A stretch of DNA of 64,000 bases from Natrialba magadii ATCC 43099. GTDB lineage: Archaea > Halobacteriota > Halobacteria > Halobacteriales > Natrialbaceae. Numbering within the stretch: position 1 is the stretch's first letter; the number at the start of each line of letters is the position of its first letter. Position numbers and translations under genes: made by a program. Where the stretch lies: the NCBI RefSeq assembly GCF_000025625.1, contig NC_013922.1, positions 2,852,001-2,916,000 of the forward strand. Reading direction: 5' to 3'. A model generated the notes under the pieces. The model was not told where the DNA came from, searched no databases, and saw nothing but the letters and a program-made list of their open reading frames with translations. Below, one piece after another: positions 24,926-32,766 of the stretch.

Positions 24926-25570
24926 ATGACATCGTCCGACGGGGTCGACGACGAGAAACGAGCGACCCTGCGCCGATTCGCCGCCGTCGGCGCGTCCACT
25001 CCGCTCGCCGGCCTCTCCGCGACAGCGTCAGCTGAAACCGGCGACAGCGACGCTCGCGATGCGATCACGGGCTATCTTTCGACGACACCGGGCGCGCACT
25101 TCTCGAAGATCCGAGACGACCTCCAGCTTGGGACCGGTGAAACCCAACACCACCTGCGACGACTCGAAGATGCCGACACGATCGAACGATACAGCGACGG
25201 CGACTACAAACGGTTCGTACTTGCCAACCGCTTCGACGAGTTCGAAAAGCAAGCACTCGGCTACCTCCGCCGGGACACGCCACGAGGCATGCTGGTCGAA
25301 CTGCTCTCGACTCCCGACGCAACGGCGGGCGACCTCGCAGAGGCACTCTCGGTGTCCGCGCCGACGGTGAGCAAGTACGCAGGTGAACTCGAGGAGGCGG
25401 GGCTGCTCTCCCGGGAGGGCGGCTATACGGTCGAACGGCCGACGACGGTGCTGTTGCTCGTCGTTCGCCACGCGGATTCGTTCGACGAGCGCGCCACGCA
25501 GGTCGCGCGCAACGCGGATCAGTATCTGAGCTACGAGTCGGAGACCGACGCCGACCCGGACACAGTCTGA
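24926..25570 (+). CDS. Tandem winged-helix regulator with Tat-like N-terminus
   Basis: A 214-residue protein with two helix-turn-helix domains. The first (residues about 45-95) reads ITGYLSTTPGAHFSKIRDDLQLGTGETQHHLRRLEDADTIERY; the second (about 120-165) reads GMLVELLSTPDATAGDLAEALSVSAPTVSKYAGELEEAGLL. This two-wHTH arrangement is common among haloarchaeal regulators. The N-terminus (RRFAAVGASTPLAGLSATASA) resembles a weak twin-arginine signal or membrane anchor with an arginine pair. If real, it would place the regulator at the membrane; more likely it is a hydrophobic helix of the domain fold. Confidence 0.78.
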   Translation: MTSSDGVDDEKRATLRRFAAVGASTPLAGLSATASAETGDSDARDAITGYLSTTPGAHFSKIRDDLQLGTGETQHHLRRLEDADTIERYSDGDYKRFVLANRFDEFEKQALGYLRRDTPRGMLVELLSTPDATAGDLAEALSVSAPTVSKYAGELEEAGLLSREGGYTVERPTTVLLLVVRHADSFDERATQVARNADQYLSYESETDADPDTV

Positions 25571-25626
25571 GTGTTAGTGTTTCACCGCGGGACCGCCTCA
25601 GCGCGGTCAGGTATCAGTCCCCCCTT

Positions 25627-25678
25627 CTATAGTAACAACTGCAACTAGTTACACACTGACTTGCAGTGGCTACTATAG
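25627..25678. repeat. 52-bp palindromic dispersed element, copy 1
   Basis: The ends CTATAGTAACAACTGCAA and TTGCAGTGGCTACTATAG are inverted repeats (17-18 bp, two mismatches) around a ~16-bp centre. The reverse complement matches 48252-48305 closely (first 28 bases with one difference). The TAG stop of the adjacent HAD gene lies inside the right arm, so the element forms the 3' end of that gene. Confidence 0.8.
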
Positions 25679-26356
25679 TTCGTCGAGCACATCGAGCAGT
25701 TCCGAGAGGGACTCGAGTTCGTACGTCGCGTCAGCGGGGCGCTCCAGCCCGCGATTGTGCTCGCGGCGGACGAACGCGGTGTCGAGACCAGCGGCGGTGC
25801 CGGCGGTGACGTCCTTTTCGAAGTCACCGACGTAGAGGCCTCGCCGGCCGTTGTTGGTGTCGCTGTTATTCAGATCGAGTGAGGCGAGTGCGTCCTCGAT
25901 GTAGTAGGGGTCTGGCTTGCGTCGGTGGTAGCCCGGGAACGTCGGGTCGCGTCCACGAACGACGTCGAACGCGAAGTCGTAGTAGTCGGCGACGAACTCG
26001 GCGGTCTGGTGGCGGTTGTTGGTGACGAGTCCAATCGTCGTACGCTCGGCGAGATCGGAGAGGACGCCGGTGTCGTCGTAGCGGCCGCGCTCGCCGGAAC
26101 GGAGGCGTTCGTGAGTTCCCTCGGAGGCGTAGCGTTCCTTTCGCTTCCAGAAGTGATCAGGGTCGATTTCAAGTTCGGCACAGCGACGCTCGACTGCGTC
26201 GGTGCCGTGCCGTCTGAGGTCGCGACGTTGTTCTGGTGTCGGCGAGACGCCGAAATCGGAGAGCGCGGCGTCAGCCGCGTCGGCATACACCTGCGGTTCG
26301 GTGCGGGGACCCTCGAGAATGATCCCGTCCATGTCGAAGAGGATCGGTATCGTCAT
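25673..26356 (-). CDS. HAD superfamily hydrolase
   Basis: A 227-residue haloacid-dehalogenase-type phosphatase. Motif I is PILFDMDGIILEGP with the nucleophile aspartate, motif II GLVTNN, motif III the lysine in HRRKPDPYYIEDAL, and motif IV VGDFEKDV. The helical cap lies between motifs I and II. It resembles phosphoglycolate-phosphatase-like HADs acting on small phosphoesters; substrate unknown. The ATG at 26356 places motif I at residue 6, as usual. Its last codons and stop coincide with a palindromic dispersed repeat. Confidence 0.87.
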   Translation of the reverse strand: MTIPILFDMDGIILEGPRTEPQVYADAADAALSDFGVSPTPEQRRDLRRHGTDAVERRCAELEIDPDHFWKRKERYASEGTHERLRSGERGRYDDTGVLSDLAERTTIGLVTNNRHQTAEFVADYYDFAFDVVRGRDPTFPGYHRRKPDPYYIEDALASLDLNNSDTNNGRRGLYVGDFEKDVTAGTAAGLDTAFVRREHNRGLERPADATYELESLSELLDVLDEL

Positions 26357-26537
26357 TCGTCCGTTCGTAGTTGCGCAGTGAGCCGAATAAAGGAGGGGGC
26401 AGCGACTGCGGCGTTCGCTCGCTGTGGCTGGAGCGAACAGTTCGGTAACCAACTCGAAGCAGGGCAAAATCGAGTCCAAACGCAGGACCACCACTCCGGA
26501 GCGATCGCTGGATCAAAGCCGAACTAAAACCGAAGAC

Positions 26538-26771
26538 TCAGCAGCTAACCTTCCAGGTCGTACTCGAGGAGTAACCCCACTTCTCGATCTCGATATCGTA
26601 GTCGCCTTCCTGGAGGGCACTAATGTTCGAACCGACCTCTTTTGCCGTCATCCCGAGCTCCTGCCCGATAAGCCGGGACTTGAAGTACGTCTTCGTTGCA
26701 GCATGCTCTCGGAAGTACTGCAGGATCTGACGCTGTTTGCTCGTGAGGTCGGGGGCCATTGCGGTGCTCAT
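26538..26771 (-). CDS. Small winged-helix protein, haloarchaeal DUF7123 type
   Basis: A 77-residue protein: LTSKQRQILQYFREHAATKTYFKSRLIGQELGMTAKEVGSNISAL is a winged-helix core, followed by a short beta wing (DIEIEKWGYSSSTTWKVSC). It is a widespread haloarchaeal small protein, annotated as DUF7123 as far as I recall, probably DNA-binding. Two 23-bp direct repeats lie upstream (26806 and 26886). Confidence 0.8.
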   Translation of the reverse strand: MSTAMAPDLTSKQRQILQYFREHAATKTYFKSRLIGQELGMTAKEVGSNISALQEGDYDIEIEKWGYSSSTTWKVSC

Positions 26772-26805
26772 ACTAGCAGAAACGACGGGGCCACCCTTAG
26801 GGGGT

Positions 26806-26908
26806 TTGGTACGTGCAGTTAATGGGCTCCCGTCTTGCGATTTTCACACCAAGTAATCGATGAATAATCGGCTGGAAACGGGAAGTTGGTACGGCCAGTT
26901 AATGGGTT
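26806..26908. repeat. Two 23-bp direct repeats exactly 80 bp apart upstream of the small winged-helix gene
   Basis: TTGGTACG(T/G)(G/C)CAGTTAATGGG at 26806-26828 and at 26886-26908 differ by only two or three bases. They sit 35 and 115 bases upstream of the minus-strand start at 26771 and could be duplicated promoter or operator elements. Confidence 0.55.
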
Positions 26909-26961
26909 CGCTGCCCGGACTCTCAAACAACGCTGAAGGTTGGGTGGAGGACGGCCGACGA

Positions 26962-27534
26962 TCAGTCATCGTAGTAGGCGGTGAGAAACGGACCGAACGC
27001 ACACGCGACACCCGCCCCGAGTGCTCGCGTACGGTCGGTGAGCCCGTCCGTAAGAACTCCGGCAGCGCCGTTCGTCTCCGCGATGCCGGTCGTGTCGAGT
27101 ACGTCGTCCATCACCGGCCCGAGCTCCTCGCCGTTCTCGAGTCGACATGCCACCTCGTCAGGGAGACGAAGCGACGGCCCGCTGCCAACCTCGAGTCGAT
27201 CTCCGTCGGTGACGGCAGCCCACATGATAAGCGACAGGCCATCGACACCGTCGAAGCGGGCAACGCCGCCCTCGAGTCCGACGGCGTAGTCGGGCGCGAC
27301 TGTCACCTCCTCGGTTGCACCTTCGTCAGTCCGATCGAACGCACCAGCCTCGTACGCTCGCCGGGCGCGATTTCGCGCACCTGTACTAGTCTCTGCAACC
27401 GACCAGGGCTGTTCCGGGACGCCCGAATCGACAGCCACCGGGGTGACCGTCGGTTCGAGTAACGCGTGGGACTCGAGTGTGCGTTCGACGGCATCGACCT
27501 TGACTGGGTTCGTACTCCCGACCGCAATCTCCAT
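26962..27534 (-). CDS. Inosine/xanthosine triphosphatase (YjjX/DUF84 family)
   Basis: A 190-residue protein opening MEIAVGSTNPVKVDAVERTL, with the family motif SGVPEQPWS, GARNRARRAYEAG, and YAVGLEGGV. These enzymes hydrolyse non-canonical ITP and XTP to keep them out of nucleic acids. The length is normal and the catalytic region intact. It is divergent from the tfb gene, sharing about 210 bases of upstream sequence. Confidence 0.9.
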   Translation of the reverse strand: MEIAVGSTNPVKVDAVERTLESHALLEPTVTPVAVDSGVPEQPWSVAETSTGARNRARRAYEAGAFDRTDEGATEEVTVAPDYAVGLEGGVARFDGVDGLSLIMWAAVTDGDRLEVGSGPSLRLPDEVACRLENGEELGPVMDDVLDTTGIAETNGAAGVLTDGLTDRTRALGAGVACAFGPFLTAYYDD

Positions 27535-27746
27535 GTTCGACGGTGAGCGCGGTTCACACTTGGATTCGCCGGTTTGGTGTCGCGGATTTTATCGTCATTG
27601 ATCATACCAGTTCCCACGAATTACGCGTTTTCGCGGGGTGTCGAAGGTGGATTCCGAAATCCTTAACCCGTGTGTCTCGGAACGAAGTAGGTAACGAATC
27701 CGTCCGGGCTTTTGCAGTCGTCTGTCCGGGCAGTATTTGCCATCGT

Positions 27747-28727
27747 ATGAACAACGCACCATCAAACACGAGAGTACGACGTAGCGAACAGCGAACGGCC
27801 GAGGAGGAGACCGAGAGCGAGCAGAACGACCTTGCCTGCCCCGAGTGTGCGGGGAATCTCGTTGTCGACGACGAACACGGCGAAACGGTCTGTGAGGACT
27901 GTGGACTCGTCGTCGAGGAGGACTCTGTCGACCGCGGCCCCGAGTGGCGTGCATTCGACGCCGCCGAGAAAAACGAAAAGTCCCGCGTCGGTGCCCCGAC
28001 GACGAACACGATGCACGACAAGGGCCTGTCGACGAACATCGACTGGCGGAACAAGGACGCCTACGGCAACTCGCTTGGCTCCCGCCAGCGCGAGAAGATG
28101 CAGCGCCTGCGCAAGTGGAACGAACGCTTCCGGACCCGCGACTCGAAGGAGCGTAACCTGAAGCAGGCACTCGGTGAAATCGACCGCATGGCCTCCGCAC
28201 TCGGCCTACCAACCAACGTCCGTGAGACCGCATCTGTCATCTACCGACGCGCACTCGACGAGGATCTGCTCCCTGGGCGCTCGATCGAAGGTGTCTCGAC
28301 TGCCTGTGTCTACGCTGCTGCCCGGCAGGCCGGCGTTCCCCGGTCGCTCGACGAGATCGCAGACGTCTCGCGCGTCGAGAAGAACGAAATCGCGCGTACC
28401 TACCGCTACGTCGTTCGCGAACTCGGCCTCGAAGTCCAGCCTGCAGACCCAGAGAGCTACGTGCCACGCTTTGCCTCCGGTCTCGATCTCTCCGACGAAG
28501 CCGAACACCGTGCCCGCGCACTCCTCCAGAACGCAAAAGAGAAGGGCGTCCACAGCGGCAAGTCGCCGGTCGGCCTCGCAGCCGCAGCCGTCTACGCCGC
28601 AGCCCTGCTAACCAACGAGAAGACGACCCAGGCCGCCGTTTCGGACGTTGCTGACATCTCCGAAGTGACGATTCGAAACCGCTACCACGAACTCCTCGAA
28701 GCCGAGGAGACGCTCGGACTGGCCTGA
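27747..28727 (+). CDS. tfb: Transcription initiation factor IIB (TFB)
   Basis: A 326-residue TFIIB homologue. The zinc ribbon has CPEC (C31, C34) and CEDC (C49, C52); the B-finger/linker region follows (GAPTTNTMHDKGLSTNIDWRNKDAYG), then two cyclin folds starting near residues 135 and 230. It recruits RNA polymerase to TBP-bound promoters and recognises the BRE. Haloarchaea encode several TFBs with different promoter preferences; which paralogue this is cannot be told by eye. The acidic 25-residue N-terminal extension is a typical elaboration. A T-rich tract follows the stop. Confidence 0.95.
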   Translation: MNNAPSNTRVRRSEQRTAEEETESEQNDLACPECAGNLVVDDEHGETVCEDCGLVVEEDSVDRGPEWRAFDAAEKNEKSRVGAPTTNTMHDKGLSTNIDWRNKDAYGNSLGSRQREKMQRLRKWNERFRTRDSKERNLKQALGEIDRMASALGLPTNVRETASVIYRRALDEDLLPGRSIEGVSTACVYAAARQAGVPRSLDEIADVSRVEKNEIARTYRYVVRELGLEVQPADPESYVPRFASGLDLSDEAEHRARALLQNAKEKGVHSGKSPVGLAAAAVYAAALLTNEKTTQAAVSDVADISEVTIRNRYHELLEAEETLGLA

Positions 28728-28732
28728 ATTCG

Positions 28733-28755
28733 GGTTTTCTGTTCTCAGTTTTTAT
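28733..28755 (+). terminator. T-rich terminator after tfb
   Basis: Two T-runs (TTTT, then TTTTT) occur within 25 bases of the tfb stop codon. Confidence 0.45.
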
Positions 28756-28829
28756 ATCGACAACAGTATTCAACACTAGTGTCGACACTGGTTGCGCACT
28801 ACTGCGATCCATACTCTAATAGCAACAAC

Positions 28830-28897
28830 AGCACCAGTGCCAATAACAGCACCAACAGCAACACCAACACCAACACCAACACCAACACCAACACCAC
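28830..28897. repeat. CAACAC hexamer tandem repeat between tfb and aroD
   Basis: About six exact CAACAC units (28859-28897) are preceded by diverged AACAGCAC-like units. It lies 60 bases upstream of aroD. An in-frame upstream extension would translate it as Asn/Thr repeats, but the aroD start at 28953 makes this noncoding. Confidence 0.8.
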
Positions 28898-28952
28898 ACA
28901 AACTGCAACAACCGACACCGTTTTTCGATCACTCACCCACCACTGCATACGA

Positions 28953-29681
28953 ATGGGTCTCGAGTTCGAGTCGTTCACGCTCACCGCGTCGACAGCCGAC
29001 CTCAGTGAGGAGCCAGCCGCACGCAGCCACGCCGATGCAATCGAGTTCCGGATGGACCTGGCCAGTGAGCCAGTCGCCGCACTCGAGTCGTACGATGCTG
29101 TGTACGAAGAGACGGCCGATGCACTTCCCGTGCTGGCGACGAACCGCGCCGTCTGGGAGGGTGGCGAGGCCGAAGACGACAAAGAGCGCCTGGACGCGCT
29201 TGGTGAGGTAACGAAACTTGACGCAGTACAGGCGATCGACATCGAACTCGCGTCGCTGCGTGATGGGACAGCCACAGCGCTTCGCGAGACGGCTGCAGCG
29301 CGCGACGTGACTGTCGTGGCCTCCGCACACGACTTCGAGGAGACACCGAGTGTCGCCGCGATGAGCGAAACGCTCACCGACGCCTGTCGGTACGGCGATG
29401 TGGGCAAACTCGCCGTGACGGCGACGGACCGAAGCGATGCGCTGGCGCTGTTGACCGTTACACACCAACTCGCACGAGAGGGGGAACAACGAGAAGGAGA
29501 ACACACCATCGCCACGATGGCGATGGGCGCTGCCGGGAGCCACACACGGGCCGTCGCACCGGTGTACGGCTCGCGAATCGGCTACGCCCCGGTCAACCCG
29601 GCGAAGGCGACTGCACCGGGACAGTACGATCTCGAGACGCTGTCACGGCTGGTCTCGGAACTGGAGCCGGCAGACGACTGA
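28953..29681 (+). CDS. aroD: 3-dehydroquinate dehydratase, type I
   Basis: A 242-residue class I enzyme that dehydrates 3-dehydroquinate to 3-dehydroshikimate through a Schiff base. The general base histidine is in VVASAHDFEETP (H126) and the Schiff-base lysine in DVGKLAVTATD (K152); EFRMD near residue 31 is the substrate-binding start. The C-terminal MGAAGSHTRAVAPVYGSRIGY binds substrate. A Glu/Arg-rich insertion (AREGEQREGEH) is present before that block. It acts between DHQ synthase II and AroE, both in this window. Confidence 0.93.
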   Translation: MGLEFESFTLTASTADLSEEPAARSHADAIEFRMDLASEPVAALESYDAVYEETADALPVLATNRAVWEGGEAEDDKERLDALGEVTKLDAVQAIDIELASLRDGTATALRETAAARDVTVVASAHDFEETPSVAAMSETLTDACRYGDVGKLAVTATDRSDALALLTVTHQLAREGEQREGEHTIATMAMGAAGSHTRAVAPVYGSRIGYAPVNPAKATAPGQYDLETLSRLVSELEPADD

Positions 29682-29785
29682 GAGCGATCCGTCTCACAGC
29701 GACCGAGACGGATAGCCGAAGGACTCGAGTGAACAGCAAACAGAATCGGAATGTTAAGGAGTCGCCTCTCATATCATTACACACG

Positions 29786-30244
29786 ATGACATGGCTTCGT
29801 GCCCTCGTTGCCGGCGGCGTCTCTCTGTTCCTCCCCGGCGTCGGCCACGCACTGATCCGTGACTGGATCCGTGCGCTCATTTTCGGCGGACTGTTCATCT
29901 CTGCAGCAGTGGTCTTTCTCCCGACCGGAGAGATCGCCGCGGCCGACTCAGTCTCCGAGAGTATGACTGCGGTCGCCGACGAGACGGATACGATTACGCA
30001 GTTCCTCTTCTCCTTTATCGCTCTGTTCGCCGCAATCGACGCGACGTTCCGCGGACTCGGCTTCCCACCGGGGTCGAACACGAACGCAGACGGTGAGGGT
30101 GGACCGTCCTGTCCGGAGTGTGGCAAGGAACTGGACGAGGACCTGACGTTCTGTCACTGGTGTACGACGCGACTCGAACCCGCGGCGGCTGAGGCGGATG
30201 CAGATGGTGCTGCAGAGCATGTTGAAGAGCCGCCTCGGCAGTGA
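29786..30244 (+). CDS. Small membrane protein with C-terminal zinc ribbon
   Basis: A 152-residue protein: two hydrophobic segments (ALVAGGVSLFLPGVGHALIRDWIRALIFGGLFISAAVVFL, then FLFSFIALFAAIDATFRGLGF) followed by a zinc ribbon CPECGKELDEDLTFCHWC and an acidic tail. Such proteins are common in haloarchaea (DUF7575-like zinc ribbon as I recall). The ribbon likely faces the cytoplasm. Role unknown. Confidence 0.75.
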   Translation: MTWLRALVAGGVSLFLPGVGHALIRDWIRALIFGGLFISAAVVFLPTGEIAAADSVSESMTAVADETDTITQFLFSFIALFAAIDATFRGLGFPPGSNTNADGEGGPSCPECGKELDEDLTFCHWCTTRLEPAAAEADADGAAEHVEEPPRQ

Positions 30245-30303
30245 CAGCAGTAGTAGCATAGTAGTGGTATCAGTACCAACACCGGCAATACCCCGCTAAT
30301 CCG

Positions 30304-30393
30304 GCTGATTCGGCCAATGCAACCGATCCAGCTGATTCGGCCAATACAACCGATCCAGCTGATTCGGCCAATGCAACCGATCCAGCTGATCCG
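30304..30393. repeat. 27-bp tandem repeat, three full units plus partial
   Basis: GCTGATTCGGCCAATGCAAC plus CGATCCA repeats at 30304, 30331 and 30358 with a single G/A difference, then a partial unit. The period is a multiple of three (nine-residue frame WIGCIGRIS on the minus strand) but no convincing gene uses it. Confidence 0.9.
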
Positions 30394-30538
30394 CATCAGC
30401 CAGCACCACTTTTCCGGTCGCGACGTTGTTCCGTCCGCAAAACCACACTGTTCTTGACGCTGCAACCGCCGTGGACGAACCGATTTGGGTCACAACCCGG
30501 CGAACCTACTCGAGTCGGTGTCCCGAACCGAGGCTACT

Positions 30539-31828
30539 CTACTTTTCGATGATACTCTCCTCGACCGCTTCGCCGAAGTGACGCGCCGTATCCTCGTAGT
30601 ACAACAGGAGTTCGTCACCGGCTGCGAGATCCGTGACGGCCGTTCGACCGTCGCCGGTTGCGACCTTGATCGTCTCGGCGTTCTGGAGCAGCGTCTCGAT
30701 GTGGTCGCCGTCGTCGGTTTCTAAGGCCACGCGGAACATCGGTCGCTTTTCGATTTTGACTCGGCCGACGATCGCTTCGCGCGTGTTGCCGTTCGTATCG
30801 ACGACCTGCACCTCGTCGCCGCTCTGCAGTTCAGAGAGGTACTTCGTCCCGCCGTCTGGCGTCCGCACGTAGGCGTGGACCGCACCCGCGTTGACCCGGA
30901 AGGGGCGTGAGGCGACGTACGGCGACTCGGCCGTCTCGGCGTGGACGAAGACGAGACCGCGACTCATCGACCCGACGAGCATCCCTTCGTCGTGCTCGAG
31001 GAGGCTCCCGGTGTCGACACACACTCGATCCGCGCTGCCGATTTGCTCGACGTCGGTCACCTCGGCGTACTGGAGGTCGAGCGATTCGCGTTCTGCCTCG
31101 TCGCGAACCTCGACCGTTCGTCTAATCTCGTCGGGGTTATCGGAATCGAGGAGGACCGCATCGGAGCCGAGCTCGAGCGTTTCGAAGGCGGTTTTGGCCT
31201 CCTCGGCGCTGGTGACGCCCGCAATGAGATCGGTCTCCTCACCGATGCGAGCGATCAGGTTCTCGAGTGGAATGATCGTCCAGTCCTCGCCGATGACGAT
31301 GGTGTACTCTCCCTCCTCGGCGGCGGCTTCGGCGAACGCCTCGTACTCGGTGTCGAGGATGCGGACGTAGGCGCCGCGGTCGATGTCCTTGTCGCCGTCA
31401 CGACGCAGTGTCGAGAGGTCGGCCGAACCGGAGAAGTCGTTTGGCAGGTCGATCGTCGCGTCGCCCTCGCCGTCCTTGCCGACGATGACGGCATCGGCAG
31501 CTGTGCCGTTGCCCGTCTCAGCGGAGAGTTCCACATCGAGGTTCTCGGGATCGCCGACGTTGTCGATTTCGTCGAGTTCGTCGACGCCGGTGCTTTCGGT
31601 GTCAGTGTCGTCGTCGACATCGGCTTCCGCATCGTCGACCAGCGTCACGTCGCCATCGGTTCGGAACGCAGCGACGTTGATGTCGCCGAGTTCGCGCACG
31701 CGTTCGACGTCCTTCTCGTCGACCAGTACCCAGTCCGCGCCGGCCTCGAGTGCGGCCGTGATACGGGCACGGCGGTCGTCCCAGTCGCCGACGGTGTCGT
31801 CGGCTTTGATCCAGACGGATCGTGTCAT
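30539..31828 (-). CDS. 3-dehydroquinate synthase II (archaeal AroB')
   Basis: A 429-residue enzyme beginning MTRSVWIKADDTVGDWDDRR, the standard start of archaeal DHQ synthase II. It converts 2-amino-3,7-dideoxy-D-threo-hept-6-ulosonate to 3-dehydroquinate by NAD-dependent oxidative deamination and cyclisation. Conserved blocks include VIGEDWTIIPLENLIA, LLEHDEGMLVGSMSRGLVFVHAE, RPFRVNAGAVHAYV and the C-terminal ELLLYYEDTARHFGE. An acidic insert around residues 60-105 (DDDTDTES) lengthens the protein beyond the usual ~380. The partner first enzyme (AroA') is at 37 kb. An upstream in-frame start at 31900 adds a non-conserved basic segment. Confidence 0.93.
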   Translation of the reverse strand: MTRSVWIKADDTVGDWDDRRARITAALEAGADWVLVDEKDVERVRELGDINVAAFRTDGDVTLVDDAEADVDDDTDTESTGVDELDEIDNVGDPENLDVELSAETGNGTAADAVIVGKDGEGDATIDLPNDFSGSADLSTLRRDGDKDIDRGAYVRILDTEYEAFAEAAAEEGEYTIVIGEDWTIIPLENLIARIGEETDLIAGVTSAEEAKTAFETLELGSDAVLLDSDNPDEIRRTVEVRDEAERESLDLQYAEVTDVEQIGSADRVCVDTGSLLEHDEGMLVGSMSRGLVFVHAETAESPYVASRPFRVNAGAVHAYVRTPDGGTKYLSELQSGDEVQVVDTNGNTREAIVGRVKIEKRPMFRVALETDDGDHIETLLQNAETIKVATGDGRTAVTDLAAGDELLLYYEDTARHFGEAVEESIIEK

Positions 31829-31963
31829 GACTCGACGGTCGAAGGGAACCGGCTTGAACGTGGCGGATCTGGCAGGCGATGTCGATGAGCGTTGTCTCAT
31901 GTTGGCGGGAGCGATGGCGGCGGAAGCGTGTACTAACGATCCGTGTATCCCGGTAGTAAGATA

Positions 31964-32001
31964 GTACTGATAGTATCGATAGTATCGATAGTATCGATAC
32001 T
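31964..32001. repeat. 9-bp tandem repeat forming overlapping palindromes
   Basis: ATAGTATCG repeats about four times between the divergent DHQ synthase II gene and the gene at 32044. The last copy forms the 12-bp palindrome AGTATCGATACT (31990-32001). It could be a multi-site operator or simple slippage. Confidence 0.7.
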
Positions 32002-32043
32002 TTTGTAGAAGTAACTAATACTCTATCCAGACATAGTCTAACC

Positions 32044-32712
32044 ATGGGTCAGCGCCAGTTCGAATCCGACGACGCGGACGCGACAACCACCCCAGCCGAG
32101 ACGGATACCACGGATGCAACGGACGCATCCGACTCCGTCATCACGGTCGGTGAGGCCATCGACCAACTGGATGCCGACGCACTCGGCCCGGTTGCCCGTG
32201 CAGCGTTCGCCCACGCCGGTGAACTGGCAACACTCGAGTACGGTCGCCCCGCTGCCGTCCTGGGGGCAATTCGACTCGCGAGTCGGCGCAGCCGGCACGC
32301 GACACTCGAGTGTGAGCGGCTCGCGGCTGTGTTCGATGCGGACCCCGACGCGGTGTCGAGGGCCGACGCAGCTATCGCGAGTACGCTGACCCCACCCGCT
32401 GACGCATCGACGATTCGCACCCTCCGCCGGCGACTCATCGTCGTCGAGGAGTTGCTGGCCGCAGCGCGCGCTGCCGAATCGTCAGCAGTGCCCGCCCACC
32501 ACACCCAGCAGTGGAGTCCGACGTTCGCTGACACAGCCCCCTGGCTACTCGGCCGTGTGGAGGCTGCTGCAACCCGCTGTGAGGACGCCGCCCCGTTCGG
32601 ACTCGACGAAGATGGATTACAGGCTCACGCCGACCGACTGCGTTCGGATCTCGAGTTCGCCCGGCTCGGAACGACGCTCGCGACGCTGGTGGCACGACGC
32701 CAGACAGTGTGA
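32044..32712 (+). CDS. Alanine/arginine-rich helical hypothetical protein
   Basis: A 222-residue protein, acidic and threonine-rich for the first 30 residues, then almost wholly helical with regularly spaced alanine and arginine (ARAAFAHAGELATLEYGRPAAVLGAIRLASRRSRHATLECERLAAVF). No metal or catalytic motif and no membrane segment is seen. It begins just after a palindromic tandem repeat and is divergent from DHQ synthase II. I do not recognise a family. Confidence 0.6.
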   Translation: MGQRQFESDDADATTTPAETDTTDATDASDSVITVGEAIDQLDADALGPVARAAFAHAGELATLEYGRPAAVLGAIRLASRRSRHATLECERLAAVFDADPDAVSRADAAIASTLTPPADASTIRTLRRRLIVVEELLAAARAAESSAVPAHHTQQWSPTFADTAPWLLGRVEAAATRCEDAAPFGLDEDGLQAHADRLRSDLEFARLGTTLATLVARRQTV

Positions 32713-32766
32713 TTGACAACGGGAGAAGCGAGACGACAGGCGGCGTCGGTCGTGAGCTGTGACGTG

